From Ruania zhangjianzhongii (GTDB lineage Bacteria > Actinomycetota > Actinomycetes > Actinomycetales > Beutenbergiaceae), in contig NZ_CP042828.1 in the NCBI RefSeq assembly GCF_008000995.1, positions 4,392,882 through 4,456,881 on the forward strand: 64,000 nt of DNA. The letters are read 5' to 3'. The translations under genes were made by a program, and so were the position numbers. The notes under the pieces are model-generated. The model did no database searches and was not told the origin of the DNA. It worked only from the letters and a program-made list of their open reading frames with translations. Of this stretch, positions 1 to 7,973 are shown in pieces. Position 1 is the stretch's first letter. The number at the start of each line of letters is the position of its first letter.

Positions 1-1
1 C

Positions 2-1156
2 CGCACTCTGCGAATCGCGATGAACGGCATCACCGGCCGCATGGGCTACCGCCAGCACCTGCTCCGGTCGATCCTGCCGATCCGCGATGCCGGCGGGGTC
101 GAACTCGCCGACGGCACCAAGGTCCAGGTGGAGCCGATCCTGGTCGGCCGCCGGGAGAACGCCCTGGCCGAGATCGCCGCAGAGCACGGGGTCGCAGAGT
201 GGACCACCGACCTGGACGCCGTCATCACCGACGAGCGCACCGACATCGTCTTCGACGCTTCGATGACCAGCCTGCGCGCCGACACCCTGACCAAGGCGAT
301 GAAGGCCGGCAAGCACATCTTCACCGAGAAGCCCACAGCGGAAACCCTCACCGAGGCGATCGAGCTCGCGCGGCTGCGCGCCGAGACCGGGGTCACCGCC
401 GGAGTAGTCCACGACAAGCTGTACCTTCCGGGCCTGGTCAAGCTCCGCCGTCTGGTGGACGAGGGCTTCTTCGGCCGGATCCTCTCCCTGCGCGGGGAGT
501 TCGGCTACTGGGTGTTCGAGGGCGACCACCAAGCCGCGCAGCGCCCCAGCTGGAACTACCGCACCGAGGACGGCGGCGGTATGACCACTGACATGTTCTG
601 CCACTGGAACTACGTGCTCGAGGGCATCCTCGGCTCGGTCAAGTCCGTGACCGCGAAGACGATCACGCACATCCCCACCCGCTGGGACGAGCAGGGGCAG
701 GAGTACGCCGCCACCGCCGACGACGCCGCTTACGGGATCTTCGAGGTCGCCGGCCCGAGCGGAGAAGACATCGTCGCCCAGATCAACTCCTCGTGGGCGG
801 TGCGGGTCTACCGGGACGAGCTGGTGGAGTTCCAGGTGGACGGCACGCACGGCTCGGCGGTGGCCGGGCTGCGCAACTGCGTCGCCCAGCAGCGCGGGCA
901 CACCCCGAAGCCGGTGTGGAACCCGGACCTGCCGGCCACCGAGCCGTTCCGGGACCAGTGGCTGGAGGTCCCCGCGAACGACGATCTGGACAACGGCTTC
1001 AAGGCGCAGTGGGAGGAGTTCCTCCGGGACGTCGTCGCCGGCCGTGAGCACCGCTACGACCTGCTCTCGGCCGCCCGCGGTGTGCAGCTGGCCGAGGCCG
1101 GTCTGACCTCTTCCGCGCAGGGCCGGCGGATCGCGCTCGAGCCGATCACCCTCTGA
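2..1156 (+). CDS. Gfo/Idh/MocA family oxidoreductase (5' end outside window)
   Basis: NAD(P)-dependent sugar or polyol dehydrogenase of the Gfo/Idh/MocA family. The visible part has the end of the Rossmann glycine region (NGITGRMGY), the family hallmark GKHIFTEKP near residue 103 (counted from the ATG at 20), and a C-terminal alpha/beta substrate domain. The frame is open to the window edge, and codons 2-19 (R-T-L-R-I-A) look like the first Rossmann strand, so the ATG at 20 is probably internal and the true start lies upstream. It is followed 11 bp later by a TIM-barrel sugar isomerase, the usual partner in catabolic operons for inositol-like or rare sugars. The substrate cannot be told from sequence. 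Confidence 0.88.
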   Translation, partial: RTLRIAMNGITGRMGYRQHLLRSILPIRDAGGVELADGTKVQVEPILVGRRENALAEIAAEHGVAEWTTDLDAVITDERTDIVFDASMTSLRADTLTKAMKAGKHIFTEKPTAETLTEAIELARLRAETGVTAGVVHDKLYLPGLVKLRRLVDEGFFGRILSLRGEFGYWVFEGDHQAAQRPSWNYRTEDGGGMTTDMFCHWNYVLEGILGSVKSVTAKTITHIPTRWDEQGQEYAATADDAAYGIFEVAGPSGEDIVAQINSSWAVRVYRDELVEFQVDGTHGSAVAGLRNCVAQQRGHTPKPVWNPDLPATEPFRDQWLEVPANDDLDNGFKAQWEEFLRDVVAGREHRYDLLSAARGVQLAEAGLTSSAQGRRIALEPITL

Positions 1157-1167
1157 GGCGGCCGGAG

Positions 1168-2055
1168 ATGACCGACTTCCCCACCGGCGACCTGAGCCGG
1201 TTGTCCCTGAACACTGCTACCACCAAGGCGCTCACCCTGGCCGAGGCGGTGGACGTGGCCACCCGTGCCGGACTCGGCGCCGTCGGCCTGTGGCGCGACC
1301 GGGTGGCCGAGGCTGGCCTGACCCAGGCCGCCGAGATCGTCAAGGCCTCCGGTCTGCGCGTCTCCTCGCTGTGCCGGGGTGGCTTCCTCACCGCTGCCGA
1401 CCCCGCCGGGCAGGCGGACGCCCTCGCGGACAACAAGGCCGCGATCGTCGAGGCGGCCACGCTGGGCACGTCCGAGCTGGTGATGGTGGTGGGCGGCCTG
1501 CCCGCAGCACCGGGGCCGGAACAGCCGCCGGCCCCCGGTGGCGACCGGGACCTGGTGGCGGCCCGGCAGCGGGTGGCCGACCGGGTGGCCGAGCTGGCAC
1601 CGTTCGCCGGTGAGCACGGGGTGCGGCTGGTGCTCGAGCCGCTGCACCCGATCTTCGCTGCCGACCGTGCCGTGCTGTCCACCCTGGAGCAGTGCCTGGA
1701 CCTGGCTGCGAACTTCCCGGCCGAGCAGGTGGGGGTGGTGGTGGACACCTATCACGTGTGGTGGGATCCGAAGCTGCGCGAGCTGATTCACCGCGCTGCC
1801 ACCGAGGGACGCCTGGCCGGCTATCAGGTGTGCGACTGGAACCTGCCGTTGGCCAAGGACGCCCTGCTCTCCCGCGGGTTCATGGGCGACGGCTACGTCG
1901 ACTTCGCCTCGATCACGTCCTGGGTGGCCGAGACCGGCTACACCGGGGACGTGGAGGTGGAGATCTTCAACCAGGAGATCTGGGACGCCCCGGGCGATGA
2001 GACGGTCCGCACGATGGCGGAGCGCTACCTGGAGCTGGTTCAGCCCTACCTGTAG
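1168..2055 (+). CDS. Sugar phosphate isomerase/epimerase, xylose-isomerase-like TIM barrel
   Basis: A 295-residue protein of the AP-endonuclease-2 / xylose-isomerase-like TIM-barrel superfamily (IolE/IolI/hydroxypyruvate isomerase relatives). Candidate metal ligands are visible: Glu in LVLEPLHPI, Asp/His in VVDTYHVWWDP, and Glu in DVEVEIFNQEIWD. The ATG at 1168 follows a purine-rich GGCCGGAG. It lies 11 bp after the oxidoreductase, so the two are co-transcribed and probably act in one sugar pathway. Isomerase versus epimerase activity cannot be decided here. Confidence 0.85.
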   Translation: MTDFPTGDLSRLSLNTATTKALTLAEAVDVATRAGLGAVGLWRDRVAEAGLTQAAEIVKASGLRVSSLCRGGFLTAADPAGQADALADNKAAIVEAATLGTSELVMVVGGLPAAPGPEQPPAPGGDRDLVAARQRVADRVAELAPFAGEHGVRLVLEPLHPIFAADRAVLSTLEQCLDLAANFPAEQVGVVVDTYHVWWDPKLRELIHRAATEGRLAGYQVCDWNLPLAKDALLSRGFMGDGYVDFASITSWVAETGYTGDVEVEIFNQEIWDAPGDETVRTMAERYLELVQPYL

Positions 2056-2058
2056 AAC

Positions 2059-2081
2059 CCGTCCACGCATGGTCTGGACGG
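2059..2081 (+). terminator. Weak hairpin after the isomerase gene
   Basis: CCGTCCA at 2059-2065 and TGGACGG at 2075-2081 form a 7-bp perfect stem right after the stop codon of the isomerase gene and before the start of the first propeller gene. There is no T-run, so termination is only a possibility. Confidence 0.25.
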
Positions 2082-2099
2082 CTACGGCATCATGGCTCC

Positions 2100-3455
2100 A
2101 TGTCGAAGGGGCCGGTGGAGGAGTTCGCGCTCGACGGCGCAGGCTCACCGGAGGGTGAGAGTTCCGCTGGCCCTGACTCCAGCGGCCAGGGCCCTGCCGG
2201 GCCGGATCGCCGACGGCGGGTCTCACCGGGCTGGCGGCACCGTCCTGGGTTATGGGTCGCCCTGGCGGTAGTGCTGGTCGTGGTCGGGGCCGCGGTCTCA
2301 CCCCAGGGTGAGCCCTTGGAGCCACGACCACCGGACACCGCCTGGACCGCATCCACCGAACCCGGCCGCGCACCCGGCATCTGGGTGCTCGGCGATCGGC
2401 CGGTGATCGCCGCCGCCGACGGGCTGACCGCCTTCGACCCGGCCACCGGAGAGCCTGCCTGGACCGTCGATCTGGATGACCCCGCCTGCACCGCCACCAC
2501 CGACGCACTCACCTGCACGCACGGCGAAGGCGAGGACGCCAGCATCGCCACGATCGACCCAGCCGGCGAAGCTACCGAACAACCCTTCCCGGGAGCCGAC
2601 GTGGCCGCCACTGCCGGCGAGGACCTCATCGTCGGCGGCGGCGCAACGGACGGTGAACCATGGATCGGCCGGTACACGGTGACCGGCTCCGGGTCACCGG
2701 CCCAGGTGTGGCGCTACGAGCCCGAGGTCCCCAGCGAGCCGGCGGTCCGCTTCTCTGCTGCGACCGTCAGCCAAGGGGTGGCCACCGTATTCACTGAGCC
2801 GGACCGCCAGGCGGAGTCAGGGCCACTGGGCAACTTCGTCATCCCTATCGCCGCGGCGGTCGGAACGGGCGAGGCGATGCCGGCGATAGTGCAAACCTTC
2901 GGTAGGGTCTCCATCTCCTTCCCCGGGACCGAGGGTGTGGAAATGGGTCGGCAGGTATCACCTCTCTCCGGGCCGGAGCCCGCCATCCCCGGGTATCCCG
3001 ACGCAGTGTTCACCTCGGTCGGAGTACTCGACACCGTTGGCGGCGAGCCGATCCTTGAATACGTGGGGGACCCACTGATGGCGATCGGCAACGACATCAT
3101 CTATGTCGGCCCGGATCCCGACGCTGCGCCGTTCTCGGAAGAGAGCGTGGAGGTGGCGATACGAGTCGAACGCGTGGACATCGGCACCGGAGAGTCGCAG
3201 TGGCAGTTGGACCGCGACCAGGTGCTGGGCTGTCCGTGCCCCGCCTCCACCGACACCTTGGTCCTGGCGGCCTCCGAATTCACCAACAACGAGTTTCCTG
3301 AGATCAACCCGGTGGGGCTGCTGGGCATCGACCCGGAGACCGGCCGGCACCACTGGACCCTGCCGATCAGCACCACCCCGGACGCGATCGCCGCCGGCCC
3401 GAATCACGTGTACCTGCTGACCGATGGCATCCTCACCGCCTACGAGAACCGATGA
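2100..3455 (+). CDS. Membrane-anchored PQQ-like beta-propeller protein, paralogue 1
   Basis: A 451-residue protein with a short acidic cytoplasmic head containing EEFALD, an Arg-rich stretch, one membrane segment (about residues 50-67, WVALAVVLVVVG) and a large extracytoplasmic part rich in PQQ/BamB-type blade motifs (DPATGEPAW, DIGTGESQW, DPETGRHHW). Two cysteine pairs recur in all four paralogues: C..CTHG in an early blade and CPC near residue 380. No enzyme motif is seen; family members are usually scaffolds or binding proteins. It is the first of four tandem copies (2100-7655). Its N-terminal half is nearly identical in DNA to that of the next copy. Confidence 0.8.
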   Translation: MSKGPVEEFALDGAGSPEGESSAGPDSSGQGPAGPDRRRRVSPGWRHRPGLWVALAVVLVVVGAAVSPQGEPLEPRPPDTAWTASTEPGRAPGIWVLGDRPVIAAADGLTAFDPATGEPAWTVDLDDPACTATTDALTCTHGEGEDASIATIDPAGEATEQPFPGADVAATAGEDLIVGGGATDGEPWIGRYTVTGSGSPAQVWRYEPEVPSEPAVRFSAATVSQGVATVFTEPDRQAESGPLGNFVIPIAAAVGTGEAMPAIVQTFGRVSISFPGTEGVEMGRQVSPLSGPEPAIPGYPDAVFTSVGVLDTVGGEPILEYVGDPLMAIGNDIIYVGPDPDAAPFSEESVEVAIRVERVDIGTGESQWQLDRDQVLGCPCPASTDTLVLAASEFTNNEFPEINPVGLLGIDPETGRHHWTLPISTTPDAIAAGPNHVYLLTDGILTAYENR

Positions 3456-3465
3456 GCAGCAGCTG

Positions 3466-4800
3466 ATGAGGTCGCGGCACACAGAGGAGTTCGCGCTCGA
3501 CGACGCAGGCGCCCCGGATGACGAAAGTTCCGCTGGCCCTGACTCCAGCGGGCAGGGCCCTGCCGGGCCGGATCGCCGACGGCGGCTCTCACCGGGCTGG
3601 CGGCACCGTCCTGGGTTATGGGTCGCCCTGGCGGTAGTGCTGGTCGTGGTCGGGGCCGCGGTCTCACCTCAGGGTGAGCCCCTGGAGCCACGACCACCGG
3701 ACACCGCCTGGACCGCCTCGGCAGACCCCGGCCGGGCACCCGGCGTCTGGGTGCTCGGCGTTCGGCCGGTGATCGCCGCCGCCGACGGCCTGACCGCCTT
3801 CGACCCAGACACCGGAGAGCCTGCCTGGAGCGTCGATCTGGACGACCCCGCCTGCACCGCCACCACCGACGCACTCACCTGCGTCCACGGCGAAGGTGAG
3901 GACGCCAGCATCGCCACGATCGACCCAGGCGGCGAAGCTACCGAACAACCCTTCCCGGGCGCCGACATCGCCGTCAGCGTCGGCGGGGACCTCATCGTCG
4001 GCGGCGGTCTGGGTGGCAACCCCTGGCTCGGCCGGTACACCACCGGAGAGGATCCACCCGCCGAAGTGTGGCGGTACCAGCCGGAGTACCCGATCGACCG
4101 CTCGGAACGGTGGACTGGTGCCACCGTCAGCCAGGGAGTCGCCACCGTGTTCAGCAATGACGCCACCAGTTCCGGCGGCCCGGCGCTCGACCTTGCTGCC
4201 GAGGTCGAGACCGGCGAGAGCCGGCCCGCCGTGGTGCAGCGGCTCGGTGGCTTCGCGGTGAGCAACGTGGGCCGGACCTCGGCGGAGTGGCAGCAGCAGG
4301 CGCCGCCCTTGGCCGGGCCAGGCCCCGAGGTGCCCGGTCACCCTGATCTGGTCTTCACCGTGGACGGTGCGCGGGACCGGCCCAGCGGTGAGCTCATCCT
4401 CTCCTATACCGGGTTGCCGCTCCTGGCTCTCGGCGACGATCTGATCTATGCCGGTACGCCACCCGGCATGCGGGCAGAGCTGACCGGTCCGGACGAGATC
4501 GCCGTCCAGCTCGAACGGGTGGACGTGCGCAGCGGAGAGTCACTGTGGCGCCTGGAACGCCACAGCTACCTGACCTGCCCCTGTGCCACCAGCGGCGACA
4601 CCCTCGCACTCGTTGCGGCCGCCTTCGAGCCGGGCGAGTCCTTCACCGCCATCCCGCAGGCACTGCTCGGCATCGACTCCGACACTGGCCAGCACCGCTG
4701 GTCACTGCCGCTGCACACAGTCCCGGACGGGGTCGCCGCCGGCTCCCGCCAGGTCTACGTCCTGACCGATGGCACGTTGACCGCCTACGCCGGTCACTGA
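3466..4800 (+). CDS. Membrane-anchored PQQ-like beta-propeller protein, paralogue 2
   Basis: A 444-residue paralogue of the preceding gene. The ATG at 3466 is chosen because the following residues (MRSRHTEEFALDD) align with the start of paralogue 1; an upstream ATG in the same frame at 3424 overlaps paralogue 1. It has the acidic EEFALDD head, one membrane segment (WVALAVVLVVVG), and blades with DPDTGEPAW and DSDTGQHRW. The paired cysteines (C..CVHG; CPC in LTCPCATSG) are kept. The gap to the upstream gene is only 10 bp, so it is co-transcribed with it. Function is unknown. Confidence 0.8.
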   Translation: MRSRHTEEFALDDAGAPDDESSAGPDSSGQGPAGPDRRRRLSPGWRHRPGLWVALAVVLVVVGAAVSPQGEPLEPRPPDTAWTASADPGRAPGVWVLGVRPVIAAADGLTAFDPDTGEPAWSVDLDDPACTATTDALTCVHGEGEDASIATIDPGGEATEQPFPGADIAVSVGGDLIVGGGLGGNPWLGRYTTGEDPPAEVWRYQPEYPIDRSERWTGATVSQGVATVFSNDATSSGGPALDLAAEVETGESRPAVVQRLGGFAVSNVGRTSAEWQQQAPPLAGPGPEVPGHPDLVFTVDGARDRPSGELILSYTGLPLLALGDDLIYAGTPPGMRAELTGPDEIAVQLERVDVRSGESLWRLERHSYLTCPCATSGDTLALVAAAFEPGESFTAIPQALLGIDSDTGQHRWSLPLHTVPDGVAAGSRQVYVLTDGTLTAYAGH

Positions 4801-4879
4801 GCGGCCGCCCGCGGACCGGCTCGCTCGAACCCTGGTGAATCCGACTGTCCGCCCCGCAGTTCTACGGCAGGATAGTGGA

Positions 4880-6196
4880 GTGACGAAGGGGCCAGTCGAG
4901 GAGTTCACCGTCGGTGGTGGCGAGATGGACTGGAGCCCCAGCGCCGAAGACGGCAACCTCGAACCTGCGCGGCGACCATGGCGAGGTCCGGTGGCCTGGG
5001 TGAGTTGCGCCGTCGTGCTGGTCCTGATCGGCATGGTGCTCGCCCGGCCGCTGCAGATCGGCACTGAACCCTGGGGAGCCGTTGCGGACATCACCTCGAC
5101 TCCGCGGGAGGCCTGGTCGCTGCCGCTGGAGGAGGAGATCCGCTCGGTGCTGCTCGCCGATGGTGTGCTGGTCGCCGCCGGAGCCCAGAGGGTCCAGGGT
5201 CTCGAGCCTGGCAGCGGCGACCAGCTCTGGGAGCTGGCGATGGTCGGCGCCCGCTGCACCACCGACACCGAGAACCTGGTCTGCACCGATACCGCCTCAC
5301 AGGTGCAGCAGATCGACCCGCACTCCGGGGAGACCACTGCGCTGGACGTGCCGCAGGCGATCGTGGCCACAGTCTCCGGCGGCGACGTCTTCGCCGTCAC
5401 CCGCGCCGGGCAGGGACAGGTGCAGCGACTGTCCGACGGCGAGGTGCTGTGGTCGACCCCGGTGACCGCCATCGATGACAACGGCCTGTCCAGGTCGGGG
5501 CTGACCGTGATCGCGGGACAGGTGCTCACCCCGCTGGTGATGGACCAGGCCGACTTCGGTGCCTCAGGCGCGGTGTTGGATGCGGAGACCGGCGAGCGGT
5601 GGGAGGAACACGAGCTGTTCGTCACGCAGCTGAGTGCGGGAGTGTGGCTCGCCAGCCATCGCGACGGCGGCACGATCTTCGTCCACGGAATGGACCAGCC
5701 GAGTGAGACTGTCGGAGCGGGCGGCTTCCTGCAGTACGACGACCAGTGGCAGAGCTCGGCGCAGATCGGGACGACCGCGGACAACGAGCTCGGCATCGTG
5801 GACCGGGAGAGCGGGGACTGGCTCTGGCACACCGACTACCCCGCCTACCCGATGGCCCGCGCCGGCGGTGTCCTGGTCGCGCTGATCGCGGATGGCCAGA
5901 CGAGCGCTATCCAGGGGTTGCGGGTCACCACCGGTGAACCACTCTGGCAGCACCCGAACACCTGGCTGATGTGCCCGTGCCTGAGCGACGGCTCGACCTT
6001 GGCCGGGCAGTCCTACGAGATCGGCGCCGACGGGTCGACCAGCACAGAGCAGGCCATAATCGTGGGCCTGGACGTCAGCTCCGGCGAACAGGTCTGGAGC
6101 CTTCCCCGACCGCAACGGATGCTCGGGATGCTTACCGACGGCCGGCACCTGGTCCTGGCCTCGCCCTGGGAGCTGTCCGGGTGGCGGCTCGGTTGA
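4880..6196 (+). CDS. Membrane-anchored PQQ-like beta-propeller protein, paralogue 3
   Basis: Third copy, 438 residues, more diverged. The GTG at 4880 gives MTKGPVEEFTVGG, matching the head of paralogue 1 (MSKGPVEEFALD); an in-frame GTG at 4835 would add 15 unconserved residues. It has one membrane segment (WVSCAVVLVLIGMVL), then blades including EPGSGDQLW, VTTGEPLW and VSSGEQVW. The cysteine pattern (C..CTDT; CPCLSDG) is conserved. An AGGAT-like -10 lies 6-7 nt before the GTG, which suggests its own leaderless promoter. Function is unknown. Confidence 0.78.
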   Translation: MTKGPVEEFTVGGGEMDWSPSAEDGNLEPARRPWRGPVAWVSCAVVLVLIGMVLARPLQIGTEPWGAVADITSTPREAWSLPLEEEIRSVLLADGVLVAAGAQRVQGLEPGSGDQLWELAMVGARCTTDTENLVCTDTASQVQQIDPHSGETTALDVPQAIVATVSGGDVFAVTRAGQGQVQRLSDGEVLWSTPVTAIDDNGLSRSGLTVIAGQVLTPLVMDQADFGASGAVLDAETGERWEEHELFVTQLSAGVWLASHRDGGTIFVHGMDQPSETVGAGGFLQYDDQWQSSAQIGTTADNELGIVDRESGDWLWHTDYPAYPMARAGGVLVALIADGQTSAIQGLRVTTGEPLWQHPNTWLMCPCLSDGSTLAGQSYEIGADGSTSTEQAIIVGLDVSSGEQVWSLPRPQRMLGMLTDGRHLVLASPWELSGWRLG

Positions 6197-6278
6197 GCGA
6201 CGCACCTCCGGTCCGATCCGGGCCGTCGGTGCCAGCCGATCACCTGAGCGTCGCCGAGGAGAGCCGCACAATGGAGGC

Positions 6279-7655
6279 ATGCCACGCCCGCCGTTGATCG
6301 AGTTCGCTCTCGACGACGGCGCTCACGGTGCCGGGGACGACTCACCCGGGCCGGGTGCCGGCCGAGAACGGCGGGCACCCGCACCTCCCGGACCAGAGCG
6401 CCGGCGAGCGGTCCTGCCCTGGGTGGGCTGCGCCGTCGTACTCATCCTCGTGGGTGTGCTGACCGCCCCACCCCGGCCCTCGGAGGTGGGCCCGTGGGGT
6501 CGGGTGGACGACCTCACCACCGACCCGCAGGCTGCCTGGTCCATGGGTGCGGCCGGTGGCGAGATCCGCTCCGCGCTGATCGCGGACGGCATGCTGATCA
6601 CCGTGCGGGAGTCCGACATCCAGGGCCGCGACCCGAGCACCGGTGAGGTGCAGTGGGCCGAGGAAGCAGACGCGGCCCGGTGCAACACCGACGGCACTGC
6701 CCTGGTCTGTGTGGACGCCGACTCCCGGGTGCTGGAGCTGGACGCCGACACCGGCACGGCCACCACCCGGGAGATCCCCGATGCCCTGCTCGCCACCCGG
6801 GCCGAGGGCGGCCTGTTCGTCCTCACCACCGGCGAGCGACCCGCGCTGCAGCGCTTCGCCGACGGGCACTCGCTCTGGAGCACCCCCGTGCACATCGACC
6901 GCGGCCCGGTGCCGTTCGGGGAGGAGCTGACAGTGCTCGCCGGCCACGTGCTCACCACCTCGGCCACACCGGCCGGCGAGCGGGCGGAGAGCCACGGTTC
7001 CGCCTACGACGCCCGCACCGGCGAGTGGCTCGGCGAGGGTGGGCCCCATCACCTGGCCCAGGCCGGCCCCGGCGCATGGCAGCTCACCGGGTCCGACGGA
7101 GGGCGACTGTTCGTCCGCGGGGCCGACCAGCCGCAGCAGCTCGCGCATGTGCGACTGGGCTACGACGACGCCTGGGATGGACCTGACCAGGTAGCGATCA
7201 GCGGTGCGGGGGCCGCCAGCGCGCAGGAGGACGAGGGCCGCGGTGGCGGGGTGCTGGACACCGAGAACGGCCGGTGGCGCTGGTCCACGGAGGAACCGAT
7301 GGTCCCGGTCGCACGGGTGGATGGTGTGGTGGTGGCGGACACCAGTGCGGCCGGTCTCTCGGCAGTCCAGGGCCGGGACGCCGCCACCGGTGAGGTGCTC
7401 TGGCAGCGGGCGGAGACCTGGCTGCGCTGCCCCTGCCTGGCTGACGAGAGCACTCTGGTCGCCGTCGAGGTCGGGTTCGCGCCCGCCACGCTGACCAGGT
7501 CCGCGGAGTACGAGGACCTGATCGCCGTGGACGCAGGCACCGGGGAACAGCGCTGGCAGGTCGACCTGTCCGGAGAGACGTTCGCCATCCTCACCGACGG
7601 CGAGCACCTGATCACGGTGGCGCCGACGGTCCTCCAGGGCTGGAACCTCGGCTGA
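6279..7655 (+). CDS. Membrane-anchored PQQ-like beta-propeller protein, paralogue 4
   Basis: Fourth copy, 458 residues, most similar to paralogue 3. It starts MPRPPLIEFALDDG, again with the EFALDD head, then one membrane segment (WVGCAVVLILVGVL) and blades with DPSTGEVQW, DAATGEVLW and DAGTGEQRW. The cysteines C..CVDA and CPCLADE are in the same places as in the other copies. The ATG follows GGAGG at 2 nt, with CACAAT 6 nt upstream of the start, so a leaderless or very short leader transcript is plausible. It ends the array; the next sequence is a palindromic repeat. Confidence 0.78.
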   Translation: MPRPPLIEFALDDGAHGAGDDSPGPGAGRERRAPAPPGPERRRAVLPWVGCAVVLILVGVLTAPPRPSEVGPWGRVDDLTTDPQAAWSMGAAGGEIRSALIADGMLITVRESDIQGRDPSTGEVQWAEEADAARCNTDGTALVCVDADSRVLELDADTGTATTREIPDALLATRAEGGLFVLTTGERPALQRFADGHSLWSTPVHIDRGPVPFGEELTVLAGHVLTTSATPAGERAESHGSAYDARTGEWLGEGGPHHLAQAGPGAWQLTGSDGGRLFVRGADQPQQLAHVRLGYDDAWDGPDQVAISGAGAASAQEDEGRGGGVLDTENGRWRWSTEEPMVPVARVDGVVVADTSAAGLSAVQGRDAATGEVLWQRAETWLRCPCLADESTLVAVEVGFAPATLTRSAEYEDLIAVDAGTGEQRWQVDLSGETFAILTDGEHLITVAPTVLQGWNLG

Positions 7656-7664
7656 TGGGCGATT

Positions 7665-7710
7665 AAGGTCGCGCAACATCGGTCACCGGTGACCGCTTCT
7701 ACGCGACCTT
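7665..7710. repeat. 46-bp palindromic repeat, family B, copy 1
   Basis: An imperfect palindrome: outer arms AAGGTCGCG / CGCGACCTT around a perfect 14-bp inner palindrome GGTCACCGGTGACC. It lies 9 bp after the fourth propeller gene. A second copy in inverse orientation (about 41 of 46 bases identical) lies at 7919-7964, on the far side of a mazF fragment. Confidence 0.75.
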
Positions 7711-7728
7711 GACGTCGCTGGCCCGCAG

Positions 7729-7917
7729 TCAATCCTCCAAGTCGAACGCTTCGTGGAAGGCTCGTGTCAGGTCGCGTTCCTGCTCACCCAGCAACACGCC
7801 GAGGGGGCGCAGCAGAGAGTCCCGGGAGATGGTCGCGATGGAGTCCAGGTTGACGACGCAGTCGTGTCCGAGCCCGTTGCGCTGCCCGACGAGCACCTCG
7901 CTGCGCAGGCCGCGCAC
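7729..7917 (-). pseudogene. C-terminal fragment of a MazF/PemK-type toxin gene
   Basis: About 62 residues (RGLRSEV...NGLGHDCVVNLDS...LLGEQERDLTRAFHEAFDLED) match the C-terminal half of MazF/PemK endoribonucleases, from the conserved RGL-(S/T)-EV strand through the D-C-V-V-N-L-D strand to the final helix. The N-terminal half, with the R/P-rich entry strand and the conserved PITS/T segment, is missing: the frame runs straight into the family-B palindrome at 7919-7964 where it should be. No antitoxin gene is adjacent. This is judged a decayed toxin remnant rather than an active gene. Confidence 0.65.
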
Positions 7918-7918
7918 G

Positions 7919-7964
7919 AAGGTCGCGCGGAAGCGGTCACCGGTGACCGGTGCTGCGCGACCTC
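7919..7964. repeat. 46-bp palindromic repeat, family B, copy 2 (inverted)
   Basis: Same architecture as copy 1: AAGGTCGCGC, inner GGTCACCGGTGACC, then GCGCGACCTC. It aligns best to copy 1 as its reverse complement. It abuts the truncated 5' side of the mazF fragment, so the fragment is bounded on both sides by inverted copies of the palindrome. Confidence 0.75.
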
Positions 7965-7973
7965 AACCGCCGG

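Noticed and set aside
7729-7917. Active MazF toxin
   Set aside because: Only the C-terminal half is present, the N-terminal half is replaced by a palindrome and no antitoxin gene is adjacent.
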